Made by a program: the position numbers and the translations under genes. Of a stretch of DNA of 10,641 nt, positions 1 to 7,193 are shown one piece after another. The notes beneath the pieces were generated by a model. The model made no database searches. It was not told where the DNA came from and was given only the letters and a program-made list of their open reading frames with translations. The first letter of the stretch is position 1, and each line of letters opens with the position of its first letter. Source of the DNA: Promethearchaeota archaeon (GTDB lineage Archaea; Asgardarchaeota; Lokiarchaeia; Sigynarchaeales; SOKP01); NCBI GenBank assembly GCA_014730295.1, contig WJIN01000402.1, positions 1 through 10,641 on the forward strand, in the 5' to 3' direction.

Positions 1-1129
1 GAACTGAAAACACTATAGGACCAAGTGCACTAGAAAAAAAGCCAATTGCATTATTGAGCCCGATACCTGTCCCTCTAAGGTCGGGATTTATTTTCACTAT
101 AACCTTTAAAATAAGAGTTGCTCCCGCGGGATCATATAAGGCAAGCCCCATACCTATAAAGAGTGTCATTATTATAAAGACCAAAAAAATGTTAGCAATA
201 TCAAAAAAGAAAGGAATACCCGCAATTATCGCGATAGTTTGTCCTATTAACATCATTTTTCGTGGACCTTGCTTGTCAATAACTCTACCTGAGATAATAA
301 CAAAACATACATACACAGCCACTATCAGTAGCAAGTAATAACTGCTAAGGATTTCATTTATTTTGAAGAAAACTTGAAGAACCCACACTAAATACGCAAC
401 AACTCCTCCAAAAATAAACCATCTAAGGCTATTTATAACAATGGCAATAGTAAATTGGGGTTCTTTCAGCAATTCCTTAATTTTCTCCTTCTTTAAAGTA
501 ATAGGATTAGTTTTATTTTGAGTCTGCTTTAGCTCACTTTTAGAATCTGACTTGTTAAAGACAAATATCAAAAAAATCGCGCTAATAAGAATGAGAAATC
601 CTGAGATCGAAAAAATATTCCGAAAACCCAAATAACTGGCAATATATCCTCCCAGAATGATTCCCCCGAAATATCCTAAATTCATTGAAAGCGAATAATA
701 GCCCATTCCTTTTCCATGTTTTTCTTCATAATATACATCACTTACCATTGCTTGTAGGATTGAAGTATAGGCACCACTTCCTTGAATTGCACGGTAGATA
801 ATGAGCTGGGTAATATCTTGTGCGAAAAAGCATAAAAATGTCCCTAAAGTGTAGATTCCAATGGCAATGATGATAATTTTTCTCCTTCCATACTTATCCG
901 AAGCTGCGGCGACTGGAAACTGAAATACAGATTGCATAACATTAAAAATCCCCCTAACCACTCCATAGGAAAAAAGGCTCCCCGATAAATCAATGATAAA
1001 ATTAGGTAACCCTATATCAATAATACTGAATCCTACACTTCGAAACGCAATAGCTAAGAGCACACTAAATAGGAGAATGCGTACATGTTTTCCTAATTTC
1101 CTACTAGGTGGTTTTAATGTACTATCCAT
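1..1129 (-). CDS. MFS transporter, 3' end outside the window
   Basis: Reading from an ATG at 1129 gives 376 codons with no stop before the window edge, so the C-terminus is missing. The product is a hydrophobic polytopic membrane protein of the major facilitator superfamily. Seen directly: a motif A loop after the second helix, S-D-K-Y-G-R-R at residues 77-83; a motif-B-like Y-R-A-I-Q-G-S-G in helix 4 at about 112-119; a Lys/Asn/Ser-rich hydrophilic loop at about 191-225 that separates the two halves; and a second motif A echo, R-V-I-D-K-Q-G-P-R, at about 282-290. About ten or eleven of twelve helices are present. The family exports or imports small solutes by proton or solute coupling; the substrate cannot be told. 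It follows the hydrolase gene on the same strand after a 141-bp gap that holds a strong terminator, so it probably has its own promoter. The family call is firm. Confidence 0.9.
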   Translation of the reverse strand, partial: MDSTLKPPSRKLGKHVRILLFSVLLAIAFRSVGFSIIDIGLPNFIIDLSGSLFSYGVVRGIFNVMQSVFQFPVAAASDKYGRRKIIIIAIGIYTLGTFLCFFAQDITQLIIYRAIQGSGAYTSILQAMVSDVYYEEKHGKGMGYYSLSMNLGYFGGIILGGYIASYLGFRNIFSISGFLILISAIFLIFVFNKSDSKSELKQTQNKTNPITLKKEKIKELLKEPQFTIAIVINSLRWFIFGGVVAYLVWVLQVFFKINEILSSYYLLLIVAVYVCFVIISGRVIDKQGPRKMMLIGQTIAIIAGIPFFFDIANIFLVFIIMTLFIGMGLALYDPAGATLILKVIVKINPDLRGTGIGLNNAIGFFSSALGPIVFSV

Positions 1130-1149
1130 TTTATTACATCAACTATCTT

Positions 1150-1173
1150 AAAAATTAAAAAAATAATAAAAAA
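1150..1173 (-). terminator. T-rich tracts between hydrolase and MFS genes
   Basis: On the minus strand this stretch reads as runs of six, seven and five T separated by one to four other bases. Archaeal RNA polymerase terminates at such U-tracts without needing a hairpin, so this may be a back-up terminator for the hydrolase transcript. It lies only about 20-45 bases upstream of the MFS start, so it may equally be part of that gene's AT-rich promoter region. Confidence 0.35.
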
Positions 1174-1232
1174 TTATTCTAACGATTAAACAACATAATA
1201 GTAGCTTAATGAAAAAATTAGATTGTATCAAG

Positions 1233-1276
1233 AAAAAAAGGAATGACCACTATAAACCAAAAAATAAAGGTCATTC
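1233..1276 (-). terminator. Hairpin plus T7 terminator at the end of the hydrolase gene
   Basis: There is a perfect 8-bp inverted repeat: GAATGACC at 1241-1248 and GGTCATTC at 1269-1276, with a 20-base loop. On the minus strand the stem is followed at once by C and seven T (1239-1233), the shape of an intrinsic terminator. The upstream arm contains the hydrolase stop codon TGA (1273-1271), so the last codons form half of the stem. The loop also holds a run of six T. No T-run follows on the plus strand, so it is directional. Confidence 0.7.
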
Positions 1277-3622
1277 AAATTCTTTTAAAATTTTATGAAG
1301 AGTTTCTACTACATTTTCTTTAATTAGTTTTGAAGTCGCTTTTTTAATAGTTTTTCCCATCATCTTATAAGCCCCTGAGACTTCAATTTCTATATCAGCG
1401 AAGACTCTAAAACCAGATTTAGTTTCCTCAAAAATTATCGTATAAAATGTTGTTCCTGGAGATGGGACGATTTCAAATCTCGTGGAATGCTCTGTTCTTG
1501 GTCCTCTCTCCTCTGTTTTTATTTCTCTCCCTTGAACTACTGTAGTGTGCTGTCCTATTGTTTTAAAAAATTTGTTTATTAATTCTTTAAAATTATCTGG
1601 TTTCTTTGTAATTTCAAAGATTAGTTCTTTTTCTTCAGCTTTTCCTTTATTCTTTTTTTTGGGAGTCACTTCAACCCTCACACGATCAATATTTTGGATA
1701 CGTGCGTGGGATGTATTAAGATCACCATGCCTATGTGAAGCTACACGAATTGTAGGGAAGTATGTCCCTGGTTCGGAGAATCTATAAGTAGTCTTTGTTT
1801 TTAAATTAGTGAATTCATTGTCTTTGAGTTTTTCACTACTAGGATAGTCTCCATCTCCTTCAAAGTCCCATTCTATACCCACTATAGAACCTGTATTCGG
1901 TGGTACCTCAACATTCGCTGAAAATTTGAGTTTTTTTCCACTCTTCACTTTAGCACTTTTTCCTCCGTTCACTGTAAGATTAACTATTGGTTGGATACCC
2001 TTACGTTCTGCAGCAGTGGTAGGTACTTCCACTTGTGCATCCACTACTTTATAATTAGTACTTTCTGGAGGTGCTATACCTTTTTCGACCCAAGCACTCA
2101 AATCTCTTAAAGCTTGTTGTAAAATACCCCCATAATCGATGATTCGCGTTGTTATTACTGGGGGAGTCTCAAACTTTGAAATCACTGGTGGTACGTGCAT
2201 CGCATGGTCAATATACCAGAGCCTGTAGTTATCATCAAACTTATCTCCTAACGTCTCTTTTATTCTCGAGCGATACCAGTCAGCACCCCAAGGATAGGCG
2301 ATTTCATCCATCAACATATTTACTACAATCATCTTACCATCAAATTTACCGCTTAGGCGTGCAACAGTACTTTTGGAATAACGAGTACACAATAATTCCT
2401 CGCGTTGTGGATATAATGGTTCATCCTCATCGTCTCGGAATTGTTCATAACCATAATAATCAGGTGTGGGAATTTGGTGACGATGATAGGTTTGAGCGGC
2501 AAGATATACAGAGTTATCTATTTCCACATTGTCACCTGCTTTAACTTTGGCTAATTCTCTAAAATGGTGCTCTCCGAAAGCAATCATAACGAATTTTTCA
2601 AATGCCCCGGCAATATAAACTACACAACCCTCAGCTTCACCACTCTTCAAGATTAATGAGGCTCCTTGAAAATCTTTCTCCGGCAAATCCTCCATCATAA
2701 ATCCCGCGGGTACTTTTATTTCACTTTTACTCCCCGCTGATAAAGTTAGATTAAATCCCATTTCTTTCAAATCTTCGGGGAAAATTAACTTATTGATTTT
2801 CGTTTGGTGGTGTACTTTAGCCTTAAGAAGGGATTCAGGTGGATCAAAGCCTAGATATCCCGGTTTATTCCAAAAATCCTCAAAGTAGGTAGGATCCCAT
2901 TTAACCATTTGATCAAAAAACATGGTCAAAACACCCGTATAACCGAATGCAATTCTTCTATAATTAAACCAAGCGCGTGGAGGAAATCCCATTCGAGTCA
3001 CTTCAGTGAGGGCCTCTCTTTCCTCAATGTTTAATCCAGCATAAATGTCGCCACTACCACCTGGCTCCATCGCATCGATGATAGAGGGCATTTTGTCTTT
3101 TAATATGCGCATCGCGTGAGCTTGTACAGTAAAATTATTTGGAATTGCTATTGGTGTTGCATGGATAAATGGTACCGAACCATCCCAAACGCCCTTTGTG
3201 TTTTCCACACAAGCAATAGTTTTAAATGCACCCCCACTTCCACCATAAACATATCCATAAGGACGATGGGAACCATACATTTTGCTAGCCAAAATGCGTG
3301 AATATTTCGCAACTGCCGCACTGGTTCGATAAGCGGTGATGGTTGGATCATCACCAACAAACATGTTCAATCTTCCAAGATTTGATTCCACGAGATAAGC
3401 GCCACTTTCGATAGCAAAACCCAATGAATAACTAGGATTGGGATATTCTGGATTCTGAACAGCATTCTCGTTTCCTGATATCGCCATGAGATACTGGAAA
3501 AATCTTCCCTCATACTGTTCCTTCGGAGGGAAATAGAATGAAAAAAGAGCATCAGTGTCTTCAAAACCGCCATGAACATATCGATGACGTTCGGGTTCGT
3601 CTCGCCACTCATCTATATCCAC
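1271..3622 (-). CDS. Tannase/feruloyl-esterase-like alpha/beta hydrolase with PKD-like domain and START-like tail
   Basis: A 783-residue multidomain protein, counted from a GTG at 3622. Residues 1-about 535 look like a tannase/feruloyl-esterase-type serine hydrolase: the nucleophile elbow Y-G-G-S-G-G gives Ser129, Asp439 sits in M-L-M-D-E, and His476 in D-H-A-M-H completes a plausible triad. Residues about 545-653 resemble a PKD beta-sandwich (W-D-F-E-G-D-G-D at 585-592, then an F-S-E-P-G-T-Y strand). A Lys-rich linker (654-665) leads to about 118 residues with beta-strands and a long terminal helix, resembling the end of START/SRPBCC domains. Esters are the likely substrate class; the exact one is unknown. 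No signal peptide or membrane helix is visible, odd for a PKD protein. The start is doubtful: the frame stays open to 3694 and its extra residues look coding, yet hold no ATG, GTG or TTG. The hydrolase core is much richer in GC than its neighbours and than its own tail. Confidence 0.75.
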   Translation of the reverse strand: MDIDEWRDEPERHRYVHGGFEDTDALFSFYFPPKEQYEGRFFQYLMAISGNENAVQNPEYPNPSYSLGFAIESGAYLVESNLGRLNMFVGDDPTITAYRTSAAVAKYSRILASKMYGSHRPYGYVYGGSGGAFKTIACVENTKGVWDGSVPFIHATPIAIPNNFTVQAHAMRILKDKMPSIIDAMEPGGSGDIYAGLNIEEREALTEVTRMGFPPRAWFNYRRIAFGYTGVLTMFFDQMVKWDPTYFEDFWNKPGYLGFDPPESLLKAKVHHQTKINKLIFPEDLKEMGFNLTLSAGSKSEIKVPAGFMMEDLPEKDFQGASLILKSGEAEGCVVYIAGAFEKFVMIAFGEHHFRELAKVKAGDNVEIDNSVYLAAQTYHRHQIPTPDYYGYEQFRDDEDEPLYPQREELLCTRYSKSTVARLSGKFDGKMIVVNMLMDEIAYPWGADWYRSRIKETLGDKFDDNYRLWYIDHAMHVPPVISKFETPPVITTRIIDYGGILQQALRDLSAWVEKGIAPPESTNYKVVDAQVEVPTTAAERKGIQPIVNLTVNGGKSAKVKSGKKLKFSANVEVPPNTGSIVGIEWDFEGDGDYPSSEKLKDNEFTNLKTKTTYRFSEPGTYFPTIRVASHRHGDLNTSHARIQNIDRVRVEVTPKKKNKGKAEEKELIFEITKKPDNFKELINKFFKTIGQHTTVVQGREIKTEERGPRTEHSTRFEIVPSPGTTFYTIIFEETKSGFRVFADIEIEVSGAYKMMGKTIKKATSKLIKENVVETLHKILKEFE

Positions 3623-3693
3623 ATATGGCTTAGTGAAAAGTGGATCACCTGAATCAAAAGACTCACTTGAATTTATGATAATACACCCATTGC

Positions 3694-3702
3694 TTTATAT
3701 AA
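3694..3702 (-). promoter_or_regulatory. TATA box candidate for the hydrolase gene
   Basis: The minus strand reads TTATATAAA, a good archaeal TATA box. With the usual spacing of about 25 bases, transcription would start near 3672, leaving roughly 50 bases of leader before the GTG at 3622. That would also exclude ATT, ATC or ATA starts at 3682-3676. The in-frame stop TAA (3697-3695) overlaps the box. Confidence 0.4.
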
Positions 3703-3838
3703 TTTAGTCTTAAACTCATTTTTAGTTGACCTTCCGGTAATACAGCATAAAGTTAATAAAAAATGTATTTTTTTATGGTTAATAATTTTGAGCTTGAAAA
3801 TTACAGTTATGAGATTTAATTAAGAACTACTTTAAAAT

Positions 3839-4486
3839 ATGAAAAAATTAAAAAGAATAGTTATAAAAGTACCTTTAGATTCAATTTCTAAGCAATTTTT
3901 TGATCTATTTGAAAACTATGAATTAATCAAAATACATCGTCAAGATAATAATCAAATCTTTGCAACACAGAAAGTAAAATTCAAAGATAATGATATTCAT
4001 CCTAAAATTTTTGAAAATAAGAAATATGGATTATCATATATAGAAATCATTAATGAGAATAGGGAGAAAAATGAATATATTTTTTTCTCAAAACTTAATT
4101 GGCCTAAAAAAACCAAAGAATTCCTTAGCAGACTAGATTTAATTATCGATCCTCCTATTATTTTAGATCAAGATCGTCTTTTAGTAAATGTAATAACAGA
4201 TAATAAAAATATTGACGAAATGATTGATTCTTTAGACCTATTTTATGATAAAAAATTAGAGATACTAAGCATATCTCATATAGATCTTAATGAAGAAAAC
4301 CTGTTTTTAAAATTAACGGACCGTCAAAAAGAGATTATTTATTATGCTGTTCAACATGGATATTTTGAAATCCCGCGTGGAATCTCTACCAAAAAAATCG
4401 CAAATCATTTTAAAATTACTCGGAGCGCGTTATATGACCATCTTCGAAAAATCGAAAGGACTATTTACCATTCAATATTCAAATAA
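3839..4486 (+). CDS. Bat-type (HTH_10) transcriptional regulator
   Basis: A 215-residue protein starting at ATG 3839. The C-terminus, about residues 157-212, fits the bacterio-opsin-activator HTH_10 domain: it opens with L-T-D-R-Q-K-E-I-I-Y-Y-A, continues with G-Y-F-E-I-P-R-G-I-S-T-K-K-I-A, and ends in a recognition helix with I-T-R-S-A-L-Y-D-H-L-R-K-I-E. This pattern is typical of archaeal DNA-binding regulators. The first 150 residues are mixed alpha/beta with no family I can name; they may sense a ligand or another protein. No transmembrane segment is visible. It diverges from the hydrolase gene and lies 117 bp before the amidohydrolase on the same strand, so either could be its target. 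Codon use is very AT-rich: a hand count of 4021-4080 gives 13 G+C in 60. No clear ribosome binding site precedes the ATG. The regulator call is strong; targets are inferred. Confidence 0.85.
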   Translation: MKKLKRIVIKVPLDSISKQFFDLFENYELIKIHRQDNNQIFATQKVKFKDNDIHPKIFENKKYGLSYIEIINENREKNEYIFFSKLNWPKKTKEFLSRLDLIIDPPIILDQDRLLVNVITDNKNIDEMIDSLDLFYDKKLEILSISHIDLNEENLFLKLTDRQKEIIYYAVQHGYFEIPRGISTKKIANHFKITRSALYDHLRKIERTIYHSIFK

Positions 4487-4489
4487 GGA

Positions 4490-4517
4490 ATATCATAATA
4501 TACCTCTTCTATGATAT
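4490..4517 (+). repeat. 8-bp inverted repeat after the regulator stop codon
   Basis: ATATCATA at 4490-4497 and TATGATAT at 4510-4517 form a perfect inverted repeat with a 12-base spacer, beginning three bases after the regulator's TAA. No T-run follows directly, so a terminator role is weak. It lies 87-114 bases before the amidohydrolase start and could be an operator read by the regulator, or a chance match in AT-rich DNA. Confidence 0.45.
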
Positions 4518-4571
4518 ATGCTCTCTTAATATTATTGATTTCTGGCAAATTCAGAGTTTTTATAGGAAAAA

Positions 4572-4590
4572 GTTAATAATTCTTTATAAT
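4572..4590 (+). promoter_or_regulatory. AT-rich promoter candidate for the amidohydrolase gene
   Basis: Two TATA-like stretches precede ATG 4604: GTTAATAATT at 4572-4581 and TTTATAAT at 4583-4590. The first is centred about 27 bases before the ATG, which fits a leaderless transcript; the second is too close to the start unless translation begins further in. No Shine-Dalgarno-like sequence is seen. The same ten bases, GTTAATAATT, occur at 3778-3787 before the regulator gene. Confidence 0.35.
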
Positions 4591-4603
4591 ATTCTTAAAA
4601 TTA

Positions 4604-5422
4604 ATGATTGATGGTATTGGGATTTTTGATGCTCATATGCATTATTATGGGAAATTTATGAAAGAAAATGAAAGCCTAATTGAGTTTATGGATAGATTCG
4701 CAATAGATAAAGCTATTATAACAACTTTAAAGACTTCTGCGAATCAAAATCTATTATTCCAAACAAATGAGATAATAAATGAGAAACAATATGCGGAGAA
4801 TTTATACGCTAAAAAACAATATGAGCACGATATTGTAAAAGCACTTATTACCAAATATCCTGATAGATTATATGGGTTTTATTGGTTTAATCCGAAAATC
4901 GCAGACGATTCTGATTGGCAAGTTTTGCGAGACTATATCACCAAATACAATTTTAAAGGTGTTAAAACCCAAACTTCTTTAGACAATTTAGATTTATCAA
5001 AAGATCTGAATCAACTCGCTGAATTTTGTCTGGAATTTGATATACCTCTTTATTTCCACTCTGGGATTAATTTTTTCTTTCAAGAACCATTCCTAACAAA
5101 AAATCTTTATAATTTTTTAAAAGACTATAAAGAATTGAAATTTATCATTGGCCACGCAGCATTTACAATGGAATATATGATATCCCTTCTTCGTTACTTT
5201 CAAGGCTTTCCAAATGTTTATTATGAAACGAGTTTATCTGTACCGTATGGCATTAATGTATTGATTAAGATGATGGGGGAAGATAAAATAATTTATGGTT
5301 CCGATAGTCCTGCTGCCACTCCACCTGATATAGAAATACAAAAAATTAAATCCCTAAATCTAAAACCAGAGACAGAGAAGCTTATTTTTTATGAGAATGT
5401 AAAAAATTTAATTAGCATTTGA
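4604..5422 (+). CDS. Amidohydrolase-2 family metal-dependent TIM-barrel enzyme
   Basis: A 272-residue protein that fits the amidohydrolase-2 family (ACMSD / resorcylate-decarboxylase type and related hydrolases). Seen directly: F-D-A-H-M-H at 8-13 gives the first-strand metal ligands His11 and His13; G-V-K-T-Q at 119-123 corresponds to the usual G-[VI]-K-[LT]-[HQ] strand; F-H-S-G places His152; I-I-G-H-A-A places His184; and Y-G-S-D-S-P gives Asp234 on strand 8. All core metal and catalytic positions are therefore present, so the enzyme should be active. The family hydrolyses or decarboxylates small acids, lactones and aromatic carboxylates, usually in the cytoplasm; the substrate here is unknown. 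The start is the only ATG in frame just before the first strand. It follows the Bat-type regulator on the same strand and its end overlaps the convergent acyl-CoA synthetase gene by 15 bp. Family confidence is high, function low. Confidence 0.88.
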   Translation: MIDGIGIFDAHMHYYGKFMKENESLIEFMDRFAIDKAIITTLKTSANQNLLFQTNEIINEKQYAENLYAKKQYEHDIVKALITKYPDRLYGFYWFNPKIADDSDWQVLRDYITKYNFKGVKTQTSLDNLDLSKDLNQLAEFCLEFDIPLYFHSGINFFFQEPFLTKNLYNFLKDYKELKFIIGHAAFTMEYMISLLRYFQGFPNVYYETSLSVPYGINVLIKMMGEDKIIYGSDSPAATPPDIEIQKIKSLNLKPETEKLIFYENVKNLISI

Positions 5423-6838
5423 ATTATAAAACCGATAAATATTATATAAGGCTTTAGCGGCTAAATGCTCGTTTGGATGAATTGAAATTCCCTTTTGATT
5501 AAGGTTTTTTATTATATCGGGTACTTTTTTAGCACGTATATGGATAAAAGATCTCTTGACTTTCTTACTGAAAGAATCTGCTGAAACATTTACATCTATA
5601 CCAGATACTATTGCGATTGGTTTAGAAATATCTTCTTGGAGCTTTAATAAATCCTTGTATCTGGGCGTCAGCATAGTTAACCAGATTAGCATCATGTCAA
5701 CTTTAGGGTCGGTTCCTACGATTTCATATGCATTTTTTTCCAAGATGGGGTCGAAGGTTGCTTGTAAACTCAAATCTATTGGATTTGACATGCTTGATCC
5801 GAATTCTGGGATGTATTCCCTAAGTTTTGCCTTAGATTCATTGGTTAAATCTGCCAATTTGAGATTATTCATTTCACAGGCATCCGCAGAACTGACAGCT
5901 GGTCCGCCTGGACCAGATATAATCGCTACCCGACGTCCGTCCACTGGCATAGGATTAATAAAAGCTTGGATCATGCTAATCATTTCTTCTAAATTATACA
6001 CTCTATTTACCCGATATTTCTCAAACACATTATTCCAGAGCCTATCATTTCCGCTTAATGAACCAGTATGTGAGTGTGCTGCTTTTGATCCCGCTCTTGT
6101 TGCACCAGCTTTCCAAATGATTATTGGTTTATTTATATTCTCTACTAATTTGATGAACCTCCTGCCATCATCGATACCTTCCATGTAACATGCGATAATA
6201 TTCGTTTTTGGATCTTCTCCCAAATATTCTAGAAAGTCATTGAATCCCAGATCAATGGCATTTCCATAACTAATAGATTTTGAAAAGCGAATTCCCTTTA
6301 ACATTGAACTAAAGGCTAAGATATTTGCTATTGATCCACTCTGGCTAATGAAACCTAATGGTCCCGATTCTGTGGGAAGCGCGGGAAAGAAAGATAGTCC
6401 AGTTTCGGGACAATAAAACCCCATACAATTTGGTCCAATTAAACGCATATTATATTTTTGGGCTATTTCCAATAGTTCTTGTTCTGCTTTCTTACCTTGT
6501 TCGCCCTTCTCACCGAATCCAGCAGAAAAAATTACAACTGCTTTTACTCCGTACTTACCGCATTCGATAATAATGTCTTTGACATATTTTGGATGAGTGG
6601 AACAAATTGCCAAATCTATGGGCTTTCCAATAGATTCCAAATCAGGGAACACGGGTACTCCCAAGATTTCCACATCTGGCTCAGTTATTCTGGGATTGAT
6701 AATAAAAAGGTTAGGAAATTCTTGGTCAATGAATCCTTGCAATAATATATTTCCAAGACCACCCTTCCTGCTCACACCATAAATTGCTAAAGACTTTGAA
6801 TGGAAGATATCCTCTATTTCCGATATTATATCATTCAA
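5408..6838 (-). CDS. NDP-forming acyl-CoA synthetase (acetate-CoA ligase type), alpha subunit
   Basis: A 476-residue protein with the alpha-subunit layout of ADP-forming acetyl/acyl-CoA synthetases. Residues about 10-135 are a CoA-binding Rossmann domain (L-A-I-Y-G-V-S-R, then A-G-F-G-E and I-G-P-N-C-M-G near 134-140). Residues about 160-300 are the ligase-CoA domain with G-F-I-S-Q-S-G-S and the phosphohistidine loop A-A-H-S-H-T-G-S-L-S-G (His257). The rest is a second flavodoxin-like domain (I-I-S-G-P-G-G-P-A-V at 306-315). The enzyme converts acyl-CoA, ADP and phosphate to acid, CoA and ATP, a main route of substrate-level ATP formation in archaea. The ATP-grasp beta subunit is not fused and not in the window. 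The start is TTG at 6838: an in-frame TAA directly precedes it, no ATG is available, and GGATGG lies seven bases upstream. Acyl substrate unknown. Confidence 0.92.
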   Translation of the reverse strand: MNDIISEIEDIFHSKSLAIYGVSRKGGLGNILLQGFIDQEFPNLFIINPRITEPDVEILGVPVFPDLESIGKPIDLAICSTHPKYVKDIIIECGKYGVKAVVIFSAGFGEKGEQGKKAEQELLEIAQKYNMRLIGPNCMGFYCPETGLSFFPALPTESGPLGFISQSGSIANILAFSSMLKGIRFSKSISYGNAIDLGFNDFLEYLGEDPKTNIIACYMEGIDDGRRFIKLVENINKPIIIWKAGATRAGSKAAHSHTGSLSGNDRLWNNVFEKYRVNRVYNLEEMISMIQAFINPMPVDGRRVAIISGPGGPAVSSADACEMNNLKLADLTNESKAKLREYIPEFGSSMSNPIDLSLQATFDPILEKNAYEIVGTDPKVDMMLIWLTMLTPRYKDLLKLQEDISKPIAIVSGIDVNVSADSFSKKVKRSFIHIRAKKVPDIIKNLNQKGISIHPNEHLAAKALYNIYRFYNSNAN

Positions 6839-6930
6839 TTAAACCATCCCTTTCTATACTGTAGAAAATAAACTTTAAAATGAATAATTTTCTTGTGTAT
6901 AAAAATTCTGTTGAGAATAGTATTAAAGAT

Positions 6931-6985
6931 TCCGATTTCAAGATTAAATTATCTTAGATATAAAACTTATAATCGGATTTTTTTT
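6931..6985 (+). repeat. Inverted repeat followed by T8
   Basis: TCCGATT at 6931-6937 pairs with AATCGGA at 6971-6977, enclosing a smaller AAGAT/ATCTT stem at 6941-6956, and eight T follow at 6978-6985. On the plus strand this looks like a terminator, but no annotated gene is transcribed into it from the left. It could end an unseen short RNA or be chance; the 33-base loop argues for caution. Confidence 0.3.
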
Positions 6986-7153
6986 CTAAATCTTTATTAC
7001 AAGGGGTTCACAAGAACTGTGTTGATTTTATATTTGCTCTATATCAATGTGTTAACTTAATGTTTTTTATGTTATATTTTAAAAGTATAATTAAGTGTAA
7101 ATCAATCGATTATTTCTGATTTAATAACAAAGCATTAAAATAATTAATCTAAC

Positions 7154-7163
7154 TTTAATATAA
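7154..7163 (+). promoter_or_regulatory. TATA box candidate for the HEAT-like gene
   Basis: TTTAATATAA is centred about 35 bases before the GTG at 7194, which predicts a leader of roughly ten bases. A second match, GTTTATAAAA at 7181-7190, is too close to the GTG to drive a transcript that includes it. Confidence 0.3.
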
Positions 7164-7193
7164 CGGAAATAAATAAATGGGTTTATAAAAAAC

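Larger units (their letters stand above)
6839..7193. other. 355-bp divergent intergenic region
   Basis: This gap separates the acyl-CoA synthetase gene (leftward) from the HEAT-like gene (rightward) and should hold both promoters. Near the left edge the minus strand carries GGATGG before the TTG start and a TATA-like TTTATTTT about 28-35 bases upstream. Inside are a short open frame at 6880-6957, a stem with T8 at 6931-6985, and an imperfect inverted repeat around 7022-7046. No tRNA fold or longer coding frame was seen. Confidence 0.5.

Noticed and set aside
54..338. A 94-codon plus-strand open frame near the left edge
   Set aside because: It is antisense to the MFS transporter, whose membrane helices and motif A echo are clear on the minus strand.
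2149..2544. A 131-codon plus-strand open frame inside the hydrolase gene
   Set aside because: The opposite strand encodes the conserved hydrolase region with the catalytic Asp and His; the plus-strand product is Ser/His/Tyr-rich with no recognisable pattern.
3116..3612. Several 60-80-codon frames on both strands within the 5' part of the hydrolase gene
   Set aside because: They overlap the region encoding the nucleophile elbow and conserved N-terminus in the main frame and have no features of their own.
3642..3650. AGGTGATCC on the minus strand, an exact match to the complement of the 16S rRNA 3' end, as a ribosome binding site for the GTG at 3622
   Set aside because: It ends 19 bases before the GTG, too far for a working site, and no start codon lies at a suitable distance in frame. 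It probably just encodes the conserved-looking S-G-D-P.
5556..6188. A 210-codon open frame on the plus strand, opposite the acyl-CoA synthetase gene
   Set aside because: It lies wholly antisense to a strongly conserved enzyme gene and its translation shows no domain; the codon bias of the real gene explains it.
7003..7046. GTTC-ACAA-GAAC and an imperfect TTGAT/ATCAA repeat, considered as a tRNA arm or riboswitch
   Set aside because: The stems are four or five pairs, there is no acceptor stem or anticodon arm around them, and the AT-rich background makes such matches common.
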